Positions 23,253 through 32,822 of a stretch of DNA of 64,000 nucleotides are shown piece after piece. Every line of letters begins with the position of its first letter. Within the stretch, counting starts at the first letter, position 1. Both the position numbers and the translations under genes were made by a program. Source of the DNA: Selenomonas timonae (GTDB taxonomy: Bacteria > Bacillota > Negativicutes > Selenomonadales > Selenomonadaceae); assembly GCF_014250475.1 (NCBI RefSeq), contig NZ_CP060204.1, forward strand, positions 558,001-622,000, given 5' to 3'. Below the pieces are notes generated by a model, which worked only from the letters and a program-made list of their open reading frames with translations, was not told the DNA's origin and ran no database searches.

Positions 23253-23900
23253 CTATTTCTGGCGCATGGGCAGCGCGCTGCGCATTTTCTCAACGATCGT
23301 GCGGCAGGTGTCGGTGATGCCCGCCCAGTCCTGCGCCGCGACGAGCTTCTCCGGTGTCATGAAGCTGCCGCCGATTGCCGCGACGTTCGGCAGGGCAAGA
23401 TAGTCGATCATATTCTCGAGGCTCACGCCACCCGTCGGCAGGAAGCGCACGTCGGCGAACGGGCCTGCGAGCGCCTTGAGCGTCATTGTACCGCCATATG
23501 CGGCGGCGGGGAAAAATTTGCAGAGGCGGATGCCGTATGCGTATGCCCCCTCGATCTCGCCCGGCGTGACTGTTCCTGGGATCACATCGATATCGTGTGC
23601 AAGGCACCATTCAATGACGCCAGGATTGTACGCGGGCGTCACAATGTAGGTCGCACCTGCATGGACGGCTGCAGCCGCCTGCTCTGCCGTGTGTACCGTG
23701 CCCGCGCCAACGATGAGATTCGGGATCTCCTTCATCGCGCGGATGATGTCGAGGCAGGCATCCGTGCGGAACGTGACCTCGGCGACGGGAATGCCGCCCG
23801 CAGCGAGCGCTTCGCCGAGCGGCTTTGCACACGCAGCATCCTCAAGCACGATGAGCGGCACGAGGCCGATCTCGGATATGGTCTTCAGTTGTTTACTCAT
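23253..23900 (-). CDS. eda: KDPG/KHG aldolase
   Basis: A 215-residue class I aldolase that cleaves 2-keto-3-deoxy-6-phosphogluconate to pyruvate and glyceraldehyde 3-phosphate, the last step of hexuronate breakdown. The family run VAEVTFRTDACLDIIRAM contains the catalytic glutamate region, LIVGAGTVHTAEQAAAAVHAGA follows, and the Schiff-base lysine lies in RLCKFFPAAAYGG. LPTGGVSLENM closes the phosphate site. Length is normal. Its start overlaps the kdgK end by 8 nt, so translation is coupled. Confidence 0.95.
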   Translation of the reverse strand: MSKQLKTISEIGLVPLIVLEDAACAKPLGEALAAGGIPVAEVTFRTDACLDIIRAMKEIPNLIVGAGTVHTAEQAAAAVHAGATYIVTPAYNPGVIEWCLAHDIDVIPGTVTPGEIEGAYAYGIRLCKFFPAAAYGGTMTLKALAGPFADVRFLPTGGVSLENMIDYLALPNVAAIGGSFMTPEKLVAAQDWAGITDTCRTIVEKMRSALPMRQK

Positions 23901-24846
23901 GAGCAGAATCCGCCTCCTTCATAAATGTCTCCAGCGCCGCCCGTGTCGGCAGCCCCTCGTTGTCGCCGCGGCTCATGACCTGGATCGCCCCGATCGCCGC
24001 CGCGCGCCGCACGGCATCCCGCAGTGGCAGATCCTCCATCAGACCCGTGATGACGCCTGCGGCAAAGCCATCACCCGCGCCGACCGTATCGACAACCTTG
24101 CGCACGCGGAAGCCCGGTACGTGATAGCGCTCTGCGCCGTCGGCGACATACGCGCCCGCGCTGCCGCATTTCGTGATGACGATCTGCGCGCCCTGCTCCT
24201 GATAGAACGTGGAGATGGCGGCGGGATCGTCGCTGCCCATAAGGATCTTCCCCTCGGCTGTGCCCGGCAGGACAATGTCCGCGCGTGCAGCGAGGGCGTT
24301 GATCGTCTCGCGCATCGTGCGCTCGTCCGGCCAGAGCTGCGGGCGTAGGTTCGGATCAAAGGAGATCGTGAGCCCCGCTGCGCGTGCGCGCTCGAACATG
24401 AGGTTCACCGCCGCGCGCGTCTCGTTCGTCAGCGCGGGCAGGATGCCCGTCAGGTGGATGTGGCTGTAGGCAGAGAAGTCGATTGCCTCCACATCCTCGG
24501 GCGCGAGCGTCGATGCGGCAGAGCCCGCGCGGAAGTAAAAGATCGGTGGATCGCCCTCGTGCACGCGCCCCTTCAGCATGAAGCCCGTGCGCCGATCCGC
24601 ACTCCACGCGACGAACTCCGTGCCGATGTCGTTCGCACCCAGAACGCGGACAATGCGCTCACCGAACGGATCGCGGCCGAGCTTCGTCATGTAGGTGACG
24701 CGGTGACCAAGGCGCGCAACGCCGACCGCGACGTTGAACTCCGCGCCCGCGACAGCGAGATCGTAGCCCGACACATCCCCGAGTGCCCCCTCGCTCTGCG
24801 CGATGAGAAGCCCCATCGGTTCCCCTGCGAGAATCAGCCCTTTCAT
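23893..24846 (-). CDS. kdgK: 2-keto-3-deoxygluconate kinase (PfkB family)
   Basis: A 317-residue ribokinase-fold sugar kinase. It shows the N-terminal AGAEFNVAVGVARLGHRVTY motif, a sugar-binding middle and the C-terminal signature DTVGAGDGFAAGVITGLM with the catalytic Asp in the GAGD anion hole. Located between eda and uxaA, it should phosphorylate 2-keto-3-deoxygluconate to KDPG. It overlaps eda by 8 nt and follows uxaA by 14 nt. Confidence 0.93.
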   Translation of the reverse strand: MKGLILAGEPMGLLIAQSEGALGDVSGYDLAVAGAEFNVAVGVARLGHRVTYMTKLGRDPFGERIVRVLGANDIGTEFVAWSADRRTGFMLKGRVHEGDPPIFYFRAGSAASTLAPEDVEAIDFSAYSHIHLTGILPALTNETRAAVNLMFERARAAGLTISFDPNLRPQLWPDERTMRETINALAARADIVLPGTAEGKILMGSDDPAAISTFYQEQGAQIVITKCGSAGAYVADGAERYHVPGFRVRKVVDTVGAGDGFAAGVITGLMEDLPLRDAVRRAAAIGAIQVMSRGDNEGLPTRAALETFMKEADSAHE

Positions 24847-24860
24847 TCCGTACCTCTTTC

Positions 24861-26366
24861 CTATAGCGTTACCCCATCCTTGAAAATCGCGAGGTCGTGC
24901 TTGTCCAGCGCCTCGGATTTCGCGTGCGCTTTGCCGGAGGCGATGGCGAGCAGGAGGTCAAGGAAGTCCGCCGTGACCTCCTTCATCGTCTCGCCCTCGA
25001 GCAGGCGTCCCGCGCTGAAGTCGATCCAGCCCGATTTGTACTGCGCGAGATGCGGATTGCTCGCGATCTTCACCGTGGGTACGGGACAGGCAAACGGTGT
25101 GCCGCGCCCCGTGGTAAAGAGGACGATGTGCGCGCCTGCGGCCGCGAGGGCGTTCGACGCGACGAGGTCGTTGCCGGGCGCGCAGAGGAGCAGGAGCCCC
25201 TTTTCCCGCGCGACATCGCCGTAGGCGAGCACGTCCATGACGGGCGCAATGCCGCCCTTCTGCACGCAGCCGAGGGACTTGTCCTCGAGGGTTGTGATGC
25301 CGCCCGCCTTGTTGCCGGGCGAGGGGTTCTCGTCGACCTTCTCGCCGTGGCGCATGAAATACTCCTTGAACCCGTTGATGAGCTGCACGGTGTCCTTAAA
25401 GACACGCTCATCCTTTGCGCGGTTCATCAGCAGCGTTTCCGCGCCGAACATCTCGGGTACCTCCGTGAGGATGCCCGTGCCGCCTGCCGCGACGAGTTCG
25501 TTGCACGCCTCGCCGACGAGCGGGTTCGCCGTGATGCCCGAGAATCCGTCGGAGCCGCCGCATTTGAGTCCGAGCACGAGCTTTTCGATCGGCTGCGGCG
25601 TGCGTGGGATGTCACGCACCTCACGCGCGATCTCCGCGACGAGCCGTGCGCCTGCCTCGACCTCATCCTCCACCTCCTGACAGAGGAGGAACTTCACGCG
25701 GCGCCTGTCGACGGGGCCGATCAGATCGCGCATCTGCGCCATCTCGTTGTTCTCACAGCCGAGGCCGAGGACGAGTACACCGCCCGCGTTCGGATGCTGG
25801 ACGAGCGCGGCGAGGTACTTCTGCGTGTTCGTCATGTCGCCGCCGAGCTGCGAGCAGCCGTAGGGGTGACCGTAGGCGTAGATGCCGTCGATCGAGCCCT
25901 CGCGATATTCCTGCGCGCGCTTCTCGATTGCCTGCGCGATGGCGTTGACGCAGCCGACCATCGGGATGATCCAGATCTCGTTGCGGATGCCGGCTCTGCC
26001 GTCCGGGCGCGCGTAGCCGTCGAACGTCTTGCCGCGCAGATAGCTGTACTGCGCAGGATCCCAGTGCGGCGCCTTCTCCGGTTCGTAGCGGTACTCGAGC
26101 AGGCTGCCGAGCTTCGATTTCACCGTGTCCGTATGCAGATGCTCGCCGACGGCAATGTCGCGCCGCGCCGTGCCGATGGGGAAGCCGTACTTGAGCACGT
26201 CCTCGCCCATGCGGATGGGGCGGATCGCCATCTTGTGTCCCGCAGGGATCGCCACCCGCGCCGTGTACGAGGCATCCCCGAGCGTGACCGTCTCGCCCGC
26301 CGTGATGTCCGAGAGCGCGACGGCGGCGTTGTCCTGCGGCTGGATTTGAAAGAGTTTTTCCGCCAT
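24861..26366 (-). CDS. uxaA: altronate dehydratase
   Basis: A 501-residue enzyme that dehydrates D-altronate to 2-keto-3-deoxygluconate. The N-terminal SAF-like domain (about 1-95) contains DITAGETVTLGDASYTARV and IPAGHKMAIRPI. The larger C-terminal domain has GYARPDGRAGIRNEIWIIP, HPYGCSQLGGD, LGLKCGGSDGFSGITANPL and DENPSPGNKAGGITTLEDKS, all typical of UxaA/GarD dehydratases with metal-ligand cysteines and histidines. Context with tagaturonate reductase picks altronate over galactarate. It begins 2 nt after the uxaB stop. Confidence 0.95.
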   Translation of the reverse strand: MAEKLFQIQPQDNAAVALSDITAGETVTLGDASYTARVAIPAGHKMAIRPIRMGEDVLKYGFPIGTARRDIAVGEHLHTDTVKSKLGSLLEYRYEPEKAPHWDPAQYSYLRGKTFDGYARPDGRAGIRNEIWIIPMVGCVNAIAQAIEKRAQEYREGSIDGIYAYGHPYGCSQLGGDMTNTQKYLAALVQHPNAGGVLVLGLGCENNEMAQMRDLIGPVDRRRVKFLLCQEVEDEVEAGARLVAEIAREVRDIPRTPQPIEKLVLGLKCGGSDGFSGITANPLVGEACNELVAAGGTGILTEVPEMFGAETLLMNRAKDERVFKDTVQLINGFKEYFMRHGEKVDENPSPGNKAGGITTLEDKSLGCVQKGGIAPVMDVLAYGDVAREKGLLLLCAPGNDLVASNALAAAGAHIVLFTTGRGTPFACPVPTVKIASNPHLAQYKSGWIDFSAGRLLEGETMKEVTADFLDLLLAIASGKAHAKSEALDKHDLAIFKDGVTL

Positions 26367-26368
26367 CG

Positions 26369-27829
26369 TTACGAGACCTTCCCAAGTTCTTCGATGTGTG
26401 CCTTCGCACCGACGGCACCGATGCGCTCAAAGTGTTCGAGCGCCTTTGCCTCGAGCCCTGCGATCTTCGTCAGATCCTCGCCCCAGAAATCCTCTGCCGC
26501 GAGCGCATTGTGGACATATGCGCTGTTCGGGAGTGCCGCCCATACCGCGAGCCGCTCGAGCTTGTCCGCGTCGTCGTGGATCTCGTAGCTGTCCGCGCCG
26601 CGATGTCCAATGAGGCAGCCATTGCCCTGCTCCGTCGTGTGGTAGAATACGAGGAGCGCCGCGAGGGAGTATGTGAGCCACTTCGGGAGTTTGCCCGTGT
26701 TGGCGAGGCTGTCCTTGAACGAGGGCAGGACGCGCGCGCGCCATTTCGAGATGGAGTTGAGCGAGATGGAGAGCAGCGCGTGATGGACGAAGGGATTCTC
26801 AAAGCGCTCGAAGACCGCCGCAGCAAATGCGCGCGACTCCGCCTCGGGCAGGTGTACCGTCGGGACGATCTCGTCGTAGACGGACTGATCGAGCTGACGG
26901 CGGATGATGGGATCCTTCATGCAGTCGCCGACGTAGTCGAGCCCTGCAAGGTATGCGCCGAGCACCATCGAGGTGTGTGCGCCGTTCAGGATGCGCACCT
27001 TGCGCTCCTTGTACTTCACCACGTCGCTCGTAAAGATGGCGTGGAACTTGCTTGAGGCGAGCGGCAGCTCCTTTCCGACCGCCTCGCTGCCGATGACCCA
27101 GAGGGAGAAGGGCTCCGCCTGGTTGAGGAGTGCGTCGCGGTAGCCGAGCTCCTCCTCATAGGCGGCTGCCTCTGCGCGCGGATACCCGACAACGATGCGG
27201 TCGACGAGGGTGTCGGAGAATGTGCACGCCGTATCGAGCCACGCGGCGAAGTCTGCGGGAAGGCTCCAGAGCTTCACATACTCCATAACGCAGCGCTTCA
27301 GCTCCTGCCCGTTGTGCTCAATCAGCTCGACGGGCAGCATGTGGAGCCCCTTGTCCGCCGCGCCGCCAAAGTGCTGGAAGCGCGCGTAGAGGAACTGGGT
27401 CAGCTTCGCGGGAAACGCCTTTGGCGGGCGATCCGCAAGCGCGCAGGCAGGGTCAAAGACGATGCCCGCCTCCGTCGTGTTGGAGACGACGAAGCGCAGG
27501 GTATCGAGCTCCGCAAGCTGCATATAGGCGTCGTAGTCGGCGTATGCGCTCAGAACGCGATCGACGCATCGGACGACGCGGTTCTCCTTGTACGCCGCAC
27601 CCTCCTGCTGGCCGCGCAGGCAGACGGTGTAGAGGTTCTTCTGCACGGCGAACTGAGGACGCTCGCCCGCAATGGGGATGACGATGGCGACGCTCGCATC
27701 GAGGTCGTTCTCCTCGTTCGCGACGTCGACGGCGTAGTCGACGAAGGCGCGGAGGAAGTTCCCCTCGCCGAACTGCATGATGCGGACGGGATGCGATTCG
27801 GGGCTGTAGATCTCCTGAATTTCTTTCAT
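26369..27829 (-). CDS. uxaB: tagaturonate reductase (altronate oxidoreductase)
   Basis: A 486-residue polyol-dehydrogenase-family enzyme reducing D-tagaturonate to D-altronate with NADH. The N-terminal IMQFGEGNFLRAFVDYAVDVAN is the nucleotide-binding loop of UxaB. VVSNTTEAGIVFD, ILNGAHTSMVLGAYLAG and the catalytic-lysine region FENPFVHHALLSISLNSISKW follow. It is placed first in the uxaB-uxaA-kdgK-eda block. The 240-nt gap to the dehydrogenase gene upstream is filled by an inverted-end repeat. No uronate isomerase (uxaC) is in the window, so it must be encoded elsewhere or the substrate enters at tagaturonate/altronate level. Confidence 0.95.
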   Translation of the reverse strand: MKEIQEIYSPESHPVRIMQFGEGNFLRAFVDYAVDVANEENDLDASVAIVIPIAGERPQFAVQKNLYTVCLRGQQEGAAYKENRVVRCVDRVLSAYADYDAYMQLAELDTLRFVVSNTTEAGIVFDPACALADRPPKAFPAKLTQFLYARFQHFGGAADKGLHMLPVELIEHNGQELKRCVMEYVKLWSLPADFAAWLDTACTFSDTLVDRIVVGYPRAEAAAYEEELGYRDALLNQAEPFSLWVIGSEAVGKELPLASSKFHAIFTSDVVKYKERKVRILNGAHTSMVLGAYLAGLDYVGDCMKDPIIRRQLDQSVYDEIVPTVHLPEAESRAFAAAVFERFENPFVHHALLSISLNSISKWRARVLPSFKDSLANTGKLPKWLTYSLAALLVFYHTTEQGNGCLIGHRGADSYEIHDDADKLERLAVWAALPNSAYVHNALAAEDFWGEDLTKIAGLEAKALEHFERIGAVGAKAHIEELGKVS

Positions 27830-27871
27830 TGCGGCACTCTCCTTTGTTGGGCTTCATATGCGATTATGGAA

Positions 27872-28050
27872 TGCAATGCGACGCCCCTAAGCGAACCCTA
27901 GTGGAGCAAGCGAGTAAAGCGGGCGTTTCGCCCCCTGCGGATTTCTTTCGTTCAAGCGCGCAGCTCGCGTTTAAGAAGTCCGCATGTATTTAGGCGAATA
28001 AGCGCGCGATCACTTGCGTAACTAAGCGTTCGCGTCGGGGTCGCATTGCA
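27872..28050. repeat. 179-bp structured repeat with inverted ends, copy 2
   Basis: Inverted relative to the copy at 10075-10234. It shares the core TTCGCCTAAATAC, TGCGGACTTCTTAAACGCG, CTTGAACGAAAGAAATCCGC and GGGGGCGA. Its ends TGCAATGCGAC and GTCGCATTGCA pair with each other but differ from those of copy 1. It lies inside the hexuronate operon between the dehydrogenase and uxaB genes. Confidence 0.8.
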
Positions 28051-28069
28051 GAAGCTTACGGGACGATGT

Positions 28070-29110
28070 TCATTCCGGATCGGCGAAGTGGATGACGACC
28101 TTCAGCATCGTGTCGGCGTGTTCGGAGAAATCCTTGAACGCCTGCGGTGCATCCGCGAGCTCGTACGTATTCGTGACCACCTTTGTGATGTCGATCTTCC
28201 CGGCCTTCACGAGGTCGATCAGCGCGAGGAAGTCCTTCTTCAGCGCGTTGCGCGAGCCGTAGAGCTTCAGCTCCTTCTTCTGCAGCAGGGTGAAGTTGAA
28301 ATCCGCATTGCGTTTGCCGACGCCGACCTGCACGACGCGCCCGCCGAATGCCGCTGCATCCACGCAGGAGAGGAAGGTTGCGGGCAGCCCCACCGCCTCG
28401 ATCGTCACGTCGAATCCGTTGCCGTTCGTGATCTCATGCACCTGCTCTGCGAAGTGTTCCGGGCTGTCGTTGAGGATGCGCCCCGCGAGGTCAAAGATCT
28501 CGACGGCGTGGTCGAGCTTCTTCGGCGCGATGTCCGCGATGTAGACCTCTGCGCCCGCCGCCTTTGCCGCCGCAGCAGCGAGTACGCCGATCGTGCCTGC
28601 ACCGATGACGAGTACTTTCTCGCCCGGCTGGATGTTCGCGTGGCTTGCGCCGTGATAGCTGATGCAGAACGGTTCGATCAGCGTCAGCTCGAGCGGCGAG
28701 AGCCCCTTGCCGTCGTAGATGCGCTCCACGGGCATCGTAATGTACTCCATGAACGCGCCGTCGCGCTGGGCGCCCATCGTCTCGTTGTGCTCGCAGCAGT
28801 TGACGAAGCCGCGCGTGCAGGAGTAGCAGCTCCCACAGTTGAAATACGGGTTGCAGGTGACGATCTGTCCGACGTGGAGATTGCGCTGCGCGGCGTCCTC
28901 GGGCGAGATCTCCATGATCTGCGCCGAGAACTCATGTCCCGGAATGCGCGGATAGGACGCGTAGGCGAACGTCCCGCGATAGGTGCCGAGGTCGCTGCCG
29001 CAGATGCCGCCGTAGAGCACCTTAAGCAGTGCCTCACCGGGACCCAGTGTCGGCTTCTCGGCGGTAAAGATCTCCGCTTCTCCCGGCTGATTGATACGTA
29101 TTGCTTTCAT
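28070..29110 (-). CDS. zinc-dependent alcohol dehydrogenase, hexonate type
   Basis: A 346-residue medium-chain dehydrogenase. The catalytic zinc site is indicated by CGSDLGTYRG and PGHEFSAQI. The structural zinc site by CNPYFNCGSCYSCTRGFVNC, and the cofactor loop by VLVIGAGTIGVLAAAAAKAAGA. It resembles L-gulonate/L-idonate/L-galactonate 5-dehydrogenases. The start is set at MKAIRINQPGE because GGAG lies 8 nt upstream. Coming directly after the sigma-54 activator and before uxaBA, it probably feeds a sugar acid such as L-galactonate or L-gulonate into the tagaturonate/fructuronate route. The exact substrate is inferred from neighbours. Confidence 0.85.
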   Translation of the reverse strand: MKAIRINQPGEAEIFTAEKPTLGPGEALLKVLYGGICGSDLGTYRGTFAYASYPRIPGHEFSAQIMEISPEDAAQRNLHVGQIVTCNPYFNCGSCYSCTRGFVNCCEHNETMGAQRDGAFMEYITMPVERIYDGKGLSPLELTLIEPFCISYHGASHANIQPGEKVLVIGAGTIGVLAAAAAKAAGAEVYIADIAPKKLDHAVEIFDLAGRILNDSPEHFAEQVHEITNGNGFDVTIEAVGLPATFLSCVDAAAFGGRVVQVGVGKRNADFNFTLLQKKELKLYGSRNALKKDFLALIDLVKAGKIDITKVVTNTYELADAPQAFKDFSEHADTMLKVVIHFADPE

Positions 29111-29144
29111 CTGTAAAACTCCTTTTCCGAAGCTGTTGTCTATC

Positions 29145-30983
29145 TCATATCTCACGCCGCAGGCGCCGCCAGAGCGTCACGCGGCTGATGCCGAGCGCCG
29201 CACAGGTCTCGTCCGGCGTATGGGTCTCGAGCATGCGCTCGATGAGTGCGAGCTCGACCTCCTTGAGCGAGAGCCCGAGCGGGATCTCGATCGTGTCGCG
29301 CGCTGCCGATGCGCGGTGTGCGCCGAGCAGCTCGTCCAGCTGCGCCGCATCCGGTGCCGCGTCGCCGAGGCTGGCAAAGACCTCTGCGATGTTCCGCAGC
29401 TCGCGGATATTGCCCGGCCAATCATAGGCGAGCAGGCGCTCTTGGAGGTGCTTTTGAATGAATTGGTCGAAGTCCTCCTGCGGTGCGTAGCGCGAAAAGT
29501 AGTGCCGCAGGAGGGGCAGGATGTCCTCGCGCCGCTCGCGCAGAGGCGGCAGCTGTACCTTGAGGACGTTGACGCGGTAGTAGAGATCCTCGCGGAACTT
29601 GTTCTCCGCGACGAGCGCGCGCAGATCCTTGTTCGTCGCGCAGATCATACGGATGTCGAGCGCGATGATCCGATCGTCGCCGACGCGCATGATTTCGCGC
29701 TCCTGTAGGACGCGCAGCAGCCGCCCTTGGATGTCGAGCGGCAGCTCTGCGATCTCGTCGAGGAAGATCGTGCCGCCGTCCGCGAGCTCAAAGAGCCCCT
29801 TTTTCCCCGCGCGCCGCGCGCCTGTGAACGCGCCCTCGACATAGCCGAACAGCTCGCTCTCGATGAGCGACGGCGGGATGGACGCACAGTTCACGGAGAC
29901 GAAGGGCTTCTTTGCTCGATGGCTTGCGTTGTGGATGCTCTGTGCCATGCCCTCCTTGCCCGTGCCCGTCTCGCCGAGGATGAGGACGTTCGCGTTTGTC
30001 CGCGCGAATTTCTCCGCGCGCGCGATGATCTCCTTCATGCGCTCGGACTCCGTGCGGATGTCGGGGAAGCGGATGCGCGCGTAGAATCCCTTTTGGTAGA
30101 GGGAGGAGCGCACCTTCTGCTCCTGCTTGGAGATCGCCTCCGCCTCGTGGAAGATGAGCACCGTGTTCTCGCGGCGGTTGCGCATCCCGACGGGCACCAT
30201 GCGAAAGAGTGCCTTGCGCCCCTGGATGGTCACGAGCCGTTCGCCCGCGTACTCCTTGAGCTCCGTACCCATGACCTCGGCGAAATCCGTGTGCAGGCTG
30301 CCGCGAAAGAGGTCGTTCGCCTCGTCGTTGAAAAATGCGGGGCGATCCTGCTCGTCGAGCACGACAACGCCCTCGTCGATGTTCTCGATGACTGCCTCGA
30401 GGCGTTCGAGCTGCAGCGACTCCTTGCGTTTTGCGTCGAGGATCTTCAGTGCGTCGTCGATTGCCTTCTCGATGGATTTCTCGCTTGTATCGACGTAGGC
30501 GTTCGGGATGCGCACCTCCTCCGCGACGCGCACGGCGTAGCGGCAGCCCGCGATCCCGTCCACCTTCTTCGTCTGTGCGAGGCTGCGCACCGTCGCCTCG
30601 ATCTCCTCGTACGTGTCACAGGGGCGGACGAGGATATCCAACCCCGAGAGCGAGAAGTTCTGCGGCGTCTCAAAGAGGATATTGCCGCGCATGACGACGG
30701 CGATGCGCCGCATGCCATGCGCATCGAGGGAGGCGACGGCGGCGAGGATGTCGTTGAACGAGGTTGTGACCTCTACGACCGTGCGGCCGGGGATCTGTTT
30801 GATCTCCTCGGCGACACCGCCGCGGCTGATGACGACGAACGGGTCGGGGTAGGCGAGCACCGCATCGCGCACGGATTTGTCATCCGCCGTGATGACGGGC
30901 ATGTCGAGCTGACGGCGGCGTATGATGCGCTCCGCCTTCTGGGCGATATCCGCCGCCGGTGCGGCAAACAGAATGAGTGACAT
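29145..30983 (-). CDS. sigma-54-dependent activator with PrpR-N domain
   Basis: A 612-residue enhancer-binding protein. Residues 1 to about 180 match the PrpR N-terminal ligand-sensing domain, and residues about 190-290 are PAS-like (IENIDEGVVVLDEQDRPAFF). The AAA+ core has Walker A GETGTGKE at 337-344, the sigma-54 contact loop GAFTGA at 384-389 and GGTIFLDEIAELPLDIQGRL. A Fis-type helix-turn-helix (DETCAALGISRVTLWRRLRR) ends the protein. It lies in the middle of the TRAP/hexuronate gene set it most likely controls; a consensus -24/-12 promoter stands at 33943-33958. It follows dctM by 29 nt, so it may be autoregulated. Confidence 0.93.
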   Translation of the reverse strand: MSLILFAAPAADIAQKAERIIRRRQLDMPVITADDKSVRDAVLAYPDPFVVISRGGVAEEIKQIPGRTVVEVTTSFNDILAAVASLDAHGMRRIAVVMRGNILFETPQNFSLSGLDILVRPCDTYEEIEATVRSLAQTKKVDGIAGCRYAVRVAEEVRIPNAYVDTSEKSIEKAIDDALKILDAKRKESLQLERLEAVIENIDEGVVVLDEQDRPAFFNDEANDLFRGSLHTDFAEVMGTELKEYAGERLVTIQGRKALFRMVPVGMRNRRENTVLIFHEAEAISKQEQKVRSSLYQKGFYARIRFPDIRTESERMKEIIARAEKFARTNANVLILGETGTGKEGMAQSIHNASHRAKKPFVSVNCASIPPSLIESELFGYVEGAFTGARRAGKKGLFELADGGTIFLDEIAELPLDIQGRLLRVLQEREIMRVGDDRIIALDIRMICATNKDLRALVAENKFREDLYYRVNVLKVQLPPLRERREDILPLLRHYFSRYAPQEDFDQFIQKHLQERLLAYDWPGNIRELRNIAEVFASLGDAAPDAAQLDELLGAHRASAARDTIEIPLGLSLKEVELALIERMLETHTPDETCAALGISRVTLWRRLRREI

Positions 30984-31012
30984 GAGGCTGCGCCTCCCCT
31001 TTCAAGATAAAA

Positions 31013-32305
31013 TTACCCGCCGTAGACGAAGTCGATGAACCCAGAACTGAAGATCGGGAAGATCGTCAGCAGTGCGAGGCAGACGACGAGGAGGATGTAG
31101 AACGGAACTGCCTCCTTGATGAATGCGCTCATCTTGCATTTCGTAATGCCGCAGGTGACGAACATGAGCGTGCCCATCGGCGGCGAGAGCGCGCCGATCG
31201 CGAGGTTGAAGATGAACATGATCGCGAACTGATACTCGTTGATGCCGAAGTATGCTGCGATCGGCGCGAGCAGGGGCACGAGGATAATCATTGCTGCATT
31301 GCCCTCGAGGAACATGCCGACGATGAGCAGGAAGATGTTGACGACAATGAGGAAGAGTGCGGGCGTCTCGAGGAAGACGATCATCATCTGTGCGAGCTCC
31401 TGCGGGATGCGCTCCTTCGTGAGAATCCATGCAAAGGTCGACGCTGCGCCGATGATGATCATGATGGACGCGGAGGTCGTAACCGTCTCGCGGATGCCCG
31501 TGATGACATCGTGCAGGTGCATCTCGCGGTAGATGATGCCGAGGAAAAGCGAGTACATGATCGCGACCGCGCCCGCCTCCGTCGGCGTGAAGAGGCCGAT
31601 ACGGATGCCGCCGATGATGATGATCGGCAGGCAGAGCGGGAGGAACGCGGCCTTCAGCGCAGTGAAGAACTCCTCGGGGGTGGCGCGCTCCGTGCGGATC
31701 GGCTTGTAGCCGCGCCGATGGGAGATGATCGAGACGAGGATCATCATCGCCACGCAGAGCAGGAGGCCTGGCCCGACGCCGCCGACGAAGAGCTTGCCGA
31801 TCGAGAGGTTTGCGATCGAGCCGTAGATAATCATTGCAATGCCGGGCGGGATCAGCGGCGTGATGATCGCCGAGGTCGCCGTGACGACGGATGAGAACTC
31901 GAGCGAGAAGCCGCGCTTCGTCATCTCGGGGACGAGCATCTTGGCCTCCATCGCTGCATCCGCGAGGTTCGAGCCCGAGAGTCCGCCCATCAGCGTCGAG
32001 AGCAGGATGGCAACCTGTGCAAGACCGCCCACGAAGGTGCCGAGGAGTACGCTGCAGAAGTTCATGATGCGCTTCGTTACGCCCGTGTAGTTCATGAACA
32101 CGCCCGCGCAGACGAAGAACGGAATCGCGAGCAGCGGGATGCTCTCCGTGCCCGCGATCACGCGCTGGACGAAGATCGTGCCTGGCAGATTCGGCACCAT
32201 GAGGAAGTACGTCACGCCACCCGCGAGGACGGAGACGAAGACGGGAACTTTGAGAAAGAGCAGTACGAGCAGCACGGCTGCCGAAAGCATGACTGTGCCT
32301 TCCAT
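31013..32305 (-). CDS. dctM: TRAP transporter large permease
   Basis: A 430-residue membrane protein with about twelve hydrophobic segments, the ion-coupled permease of a TRAP transporter. Family runs include VLAGGVTYFLMV, LSTLMGGLSGSNLADAAMEAKML, SAIITPLIPPGIAMIIYGS and LTKERIPQELAQMMIV. Its start overlaps the dctQ end by one base. The substrate is probably a hexuronate or aldonate, judging from the linked catabolic genes. Confidence 0.95.
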   Translation of the reverse strand: MEGTVMLSAAVLLVLLFLKVPVFVSVLAGGVTYFLMVPNLPGTIFVQRVIAGTESIPLLAIPFFVCAGVFMNYTGVTKRIMNFCSVLLGTFVGGLAQVAILLSTLMGGLSGSNLADAAMEAKMLVPEMTKRGFSLEFSSVVTATSAIITPLIPPGIAMIIYGSIANLSIGKLFVGGVGPGLLLCVAMMILVSIISHRRGYKPIRTERATPEEFFTALKAAFLPLCLPIIIIGGIRIGLFTPTEAGAVAIMYSLFLGIIYREMHLHDVITGIRETVTTSASIMIIIGAASTFAWILTKERIPQELAQMMIVFLETPALFLIVVNIFLLIVGMFLEGNAAMIILVPLLAPIAAYFGINEYQFAIMFIFNLAIGALSPPMGTLMFVTCGITKCKMSAFIKEAVPFYILLVVCLALLTIFPIFSSGFIDFVYGG

Positions 32306-32787
32306 CAGTGTGCCTCCTTTCCTTTTTTCAAAATGATACGCGTGTAATTATACATCATCAGGAGGCAGCCGATGGGCACAACGATGTAGATCGCCGCATA
32401 GGGGATGCCGAGGATGTTCGTCGTGCGCCCCATCGCGACCATCGAGAGTACGATCTGCGTGCCGTAGTAAAGGAAGAATGTAAAGATGATCATCGAGACA
32501 GCGTAGCCGCCCAGCTCGACATAGCGTGCGACCCGCTCTGGCATGCGCTCCACGAGCAGTTCGATCGCGACGTGGCTGCCCGAGCGAAACGCGGCGCCGA
32601 CGCCGAGGAATGTGATCCAGACGAAGCACGCCAGCTGGAATTCCTCTCCCCACGCGAACGGCATCTTCAGAAAGTAGCGCGTAAAGACGCCGACGAATGT
32701 CACGAGGACAAGCACCGAGAGCGCGATCCCTGCGATGACATAGTCCAGATTCTCGAGAATCCCCAGCTCCTTGTCTTTCGCTTCCAT
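32305..32787 (-). CDS. dctQ: TRAP transporter small permease
   Basis: A 160-residue protein with four membrane segments (LDYVIAGIALSVLVLVTFVG, WGEEFQLACFVWITFLGVGAAF, YVELGGYAVSMIIFTFFLYYG, YAAIYIVVPIGCLLMMYNY). The run RYFLKMPFAWGEE and the GSHV/ELLVERMP region are typical of DctQ. It lies between the binding protein and the large permease, downstream of an internal terminator. Confidence 0.93.
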   Translation of the reverse strand: MEAKDKELGILENLDYVIAGIALSVLVLVTFVGVFTRYFLKMPFAWGEEFQLACFVWITFLGVGAAFRSGSHVAIELLVERMPERVARYVELGGYAVSMIIFTFFLYYGTQIVLSMVAMGRTTNILGIPYAAIYIVVPIGCLLMMYNYTRIILKKGKEAH

Positions 32788-32822
32788 ATAATCTCTCCTT
32801 TTCCCATAAAATATTTCTGATG

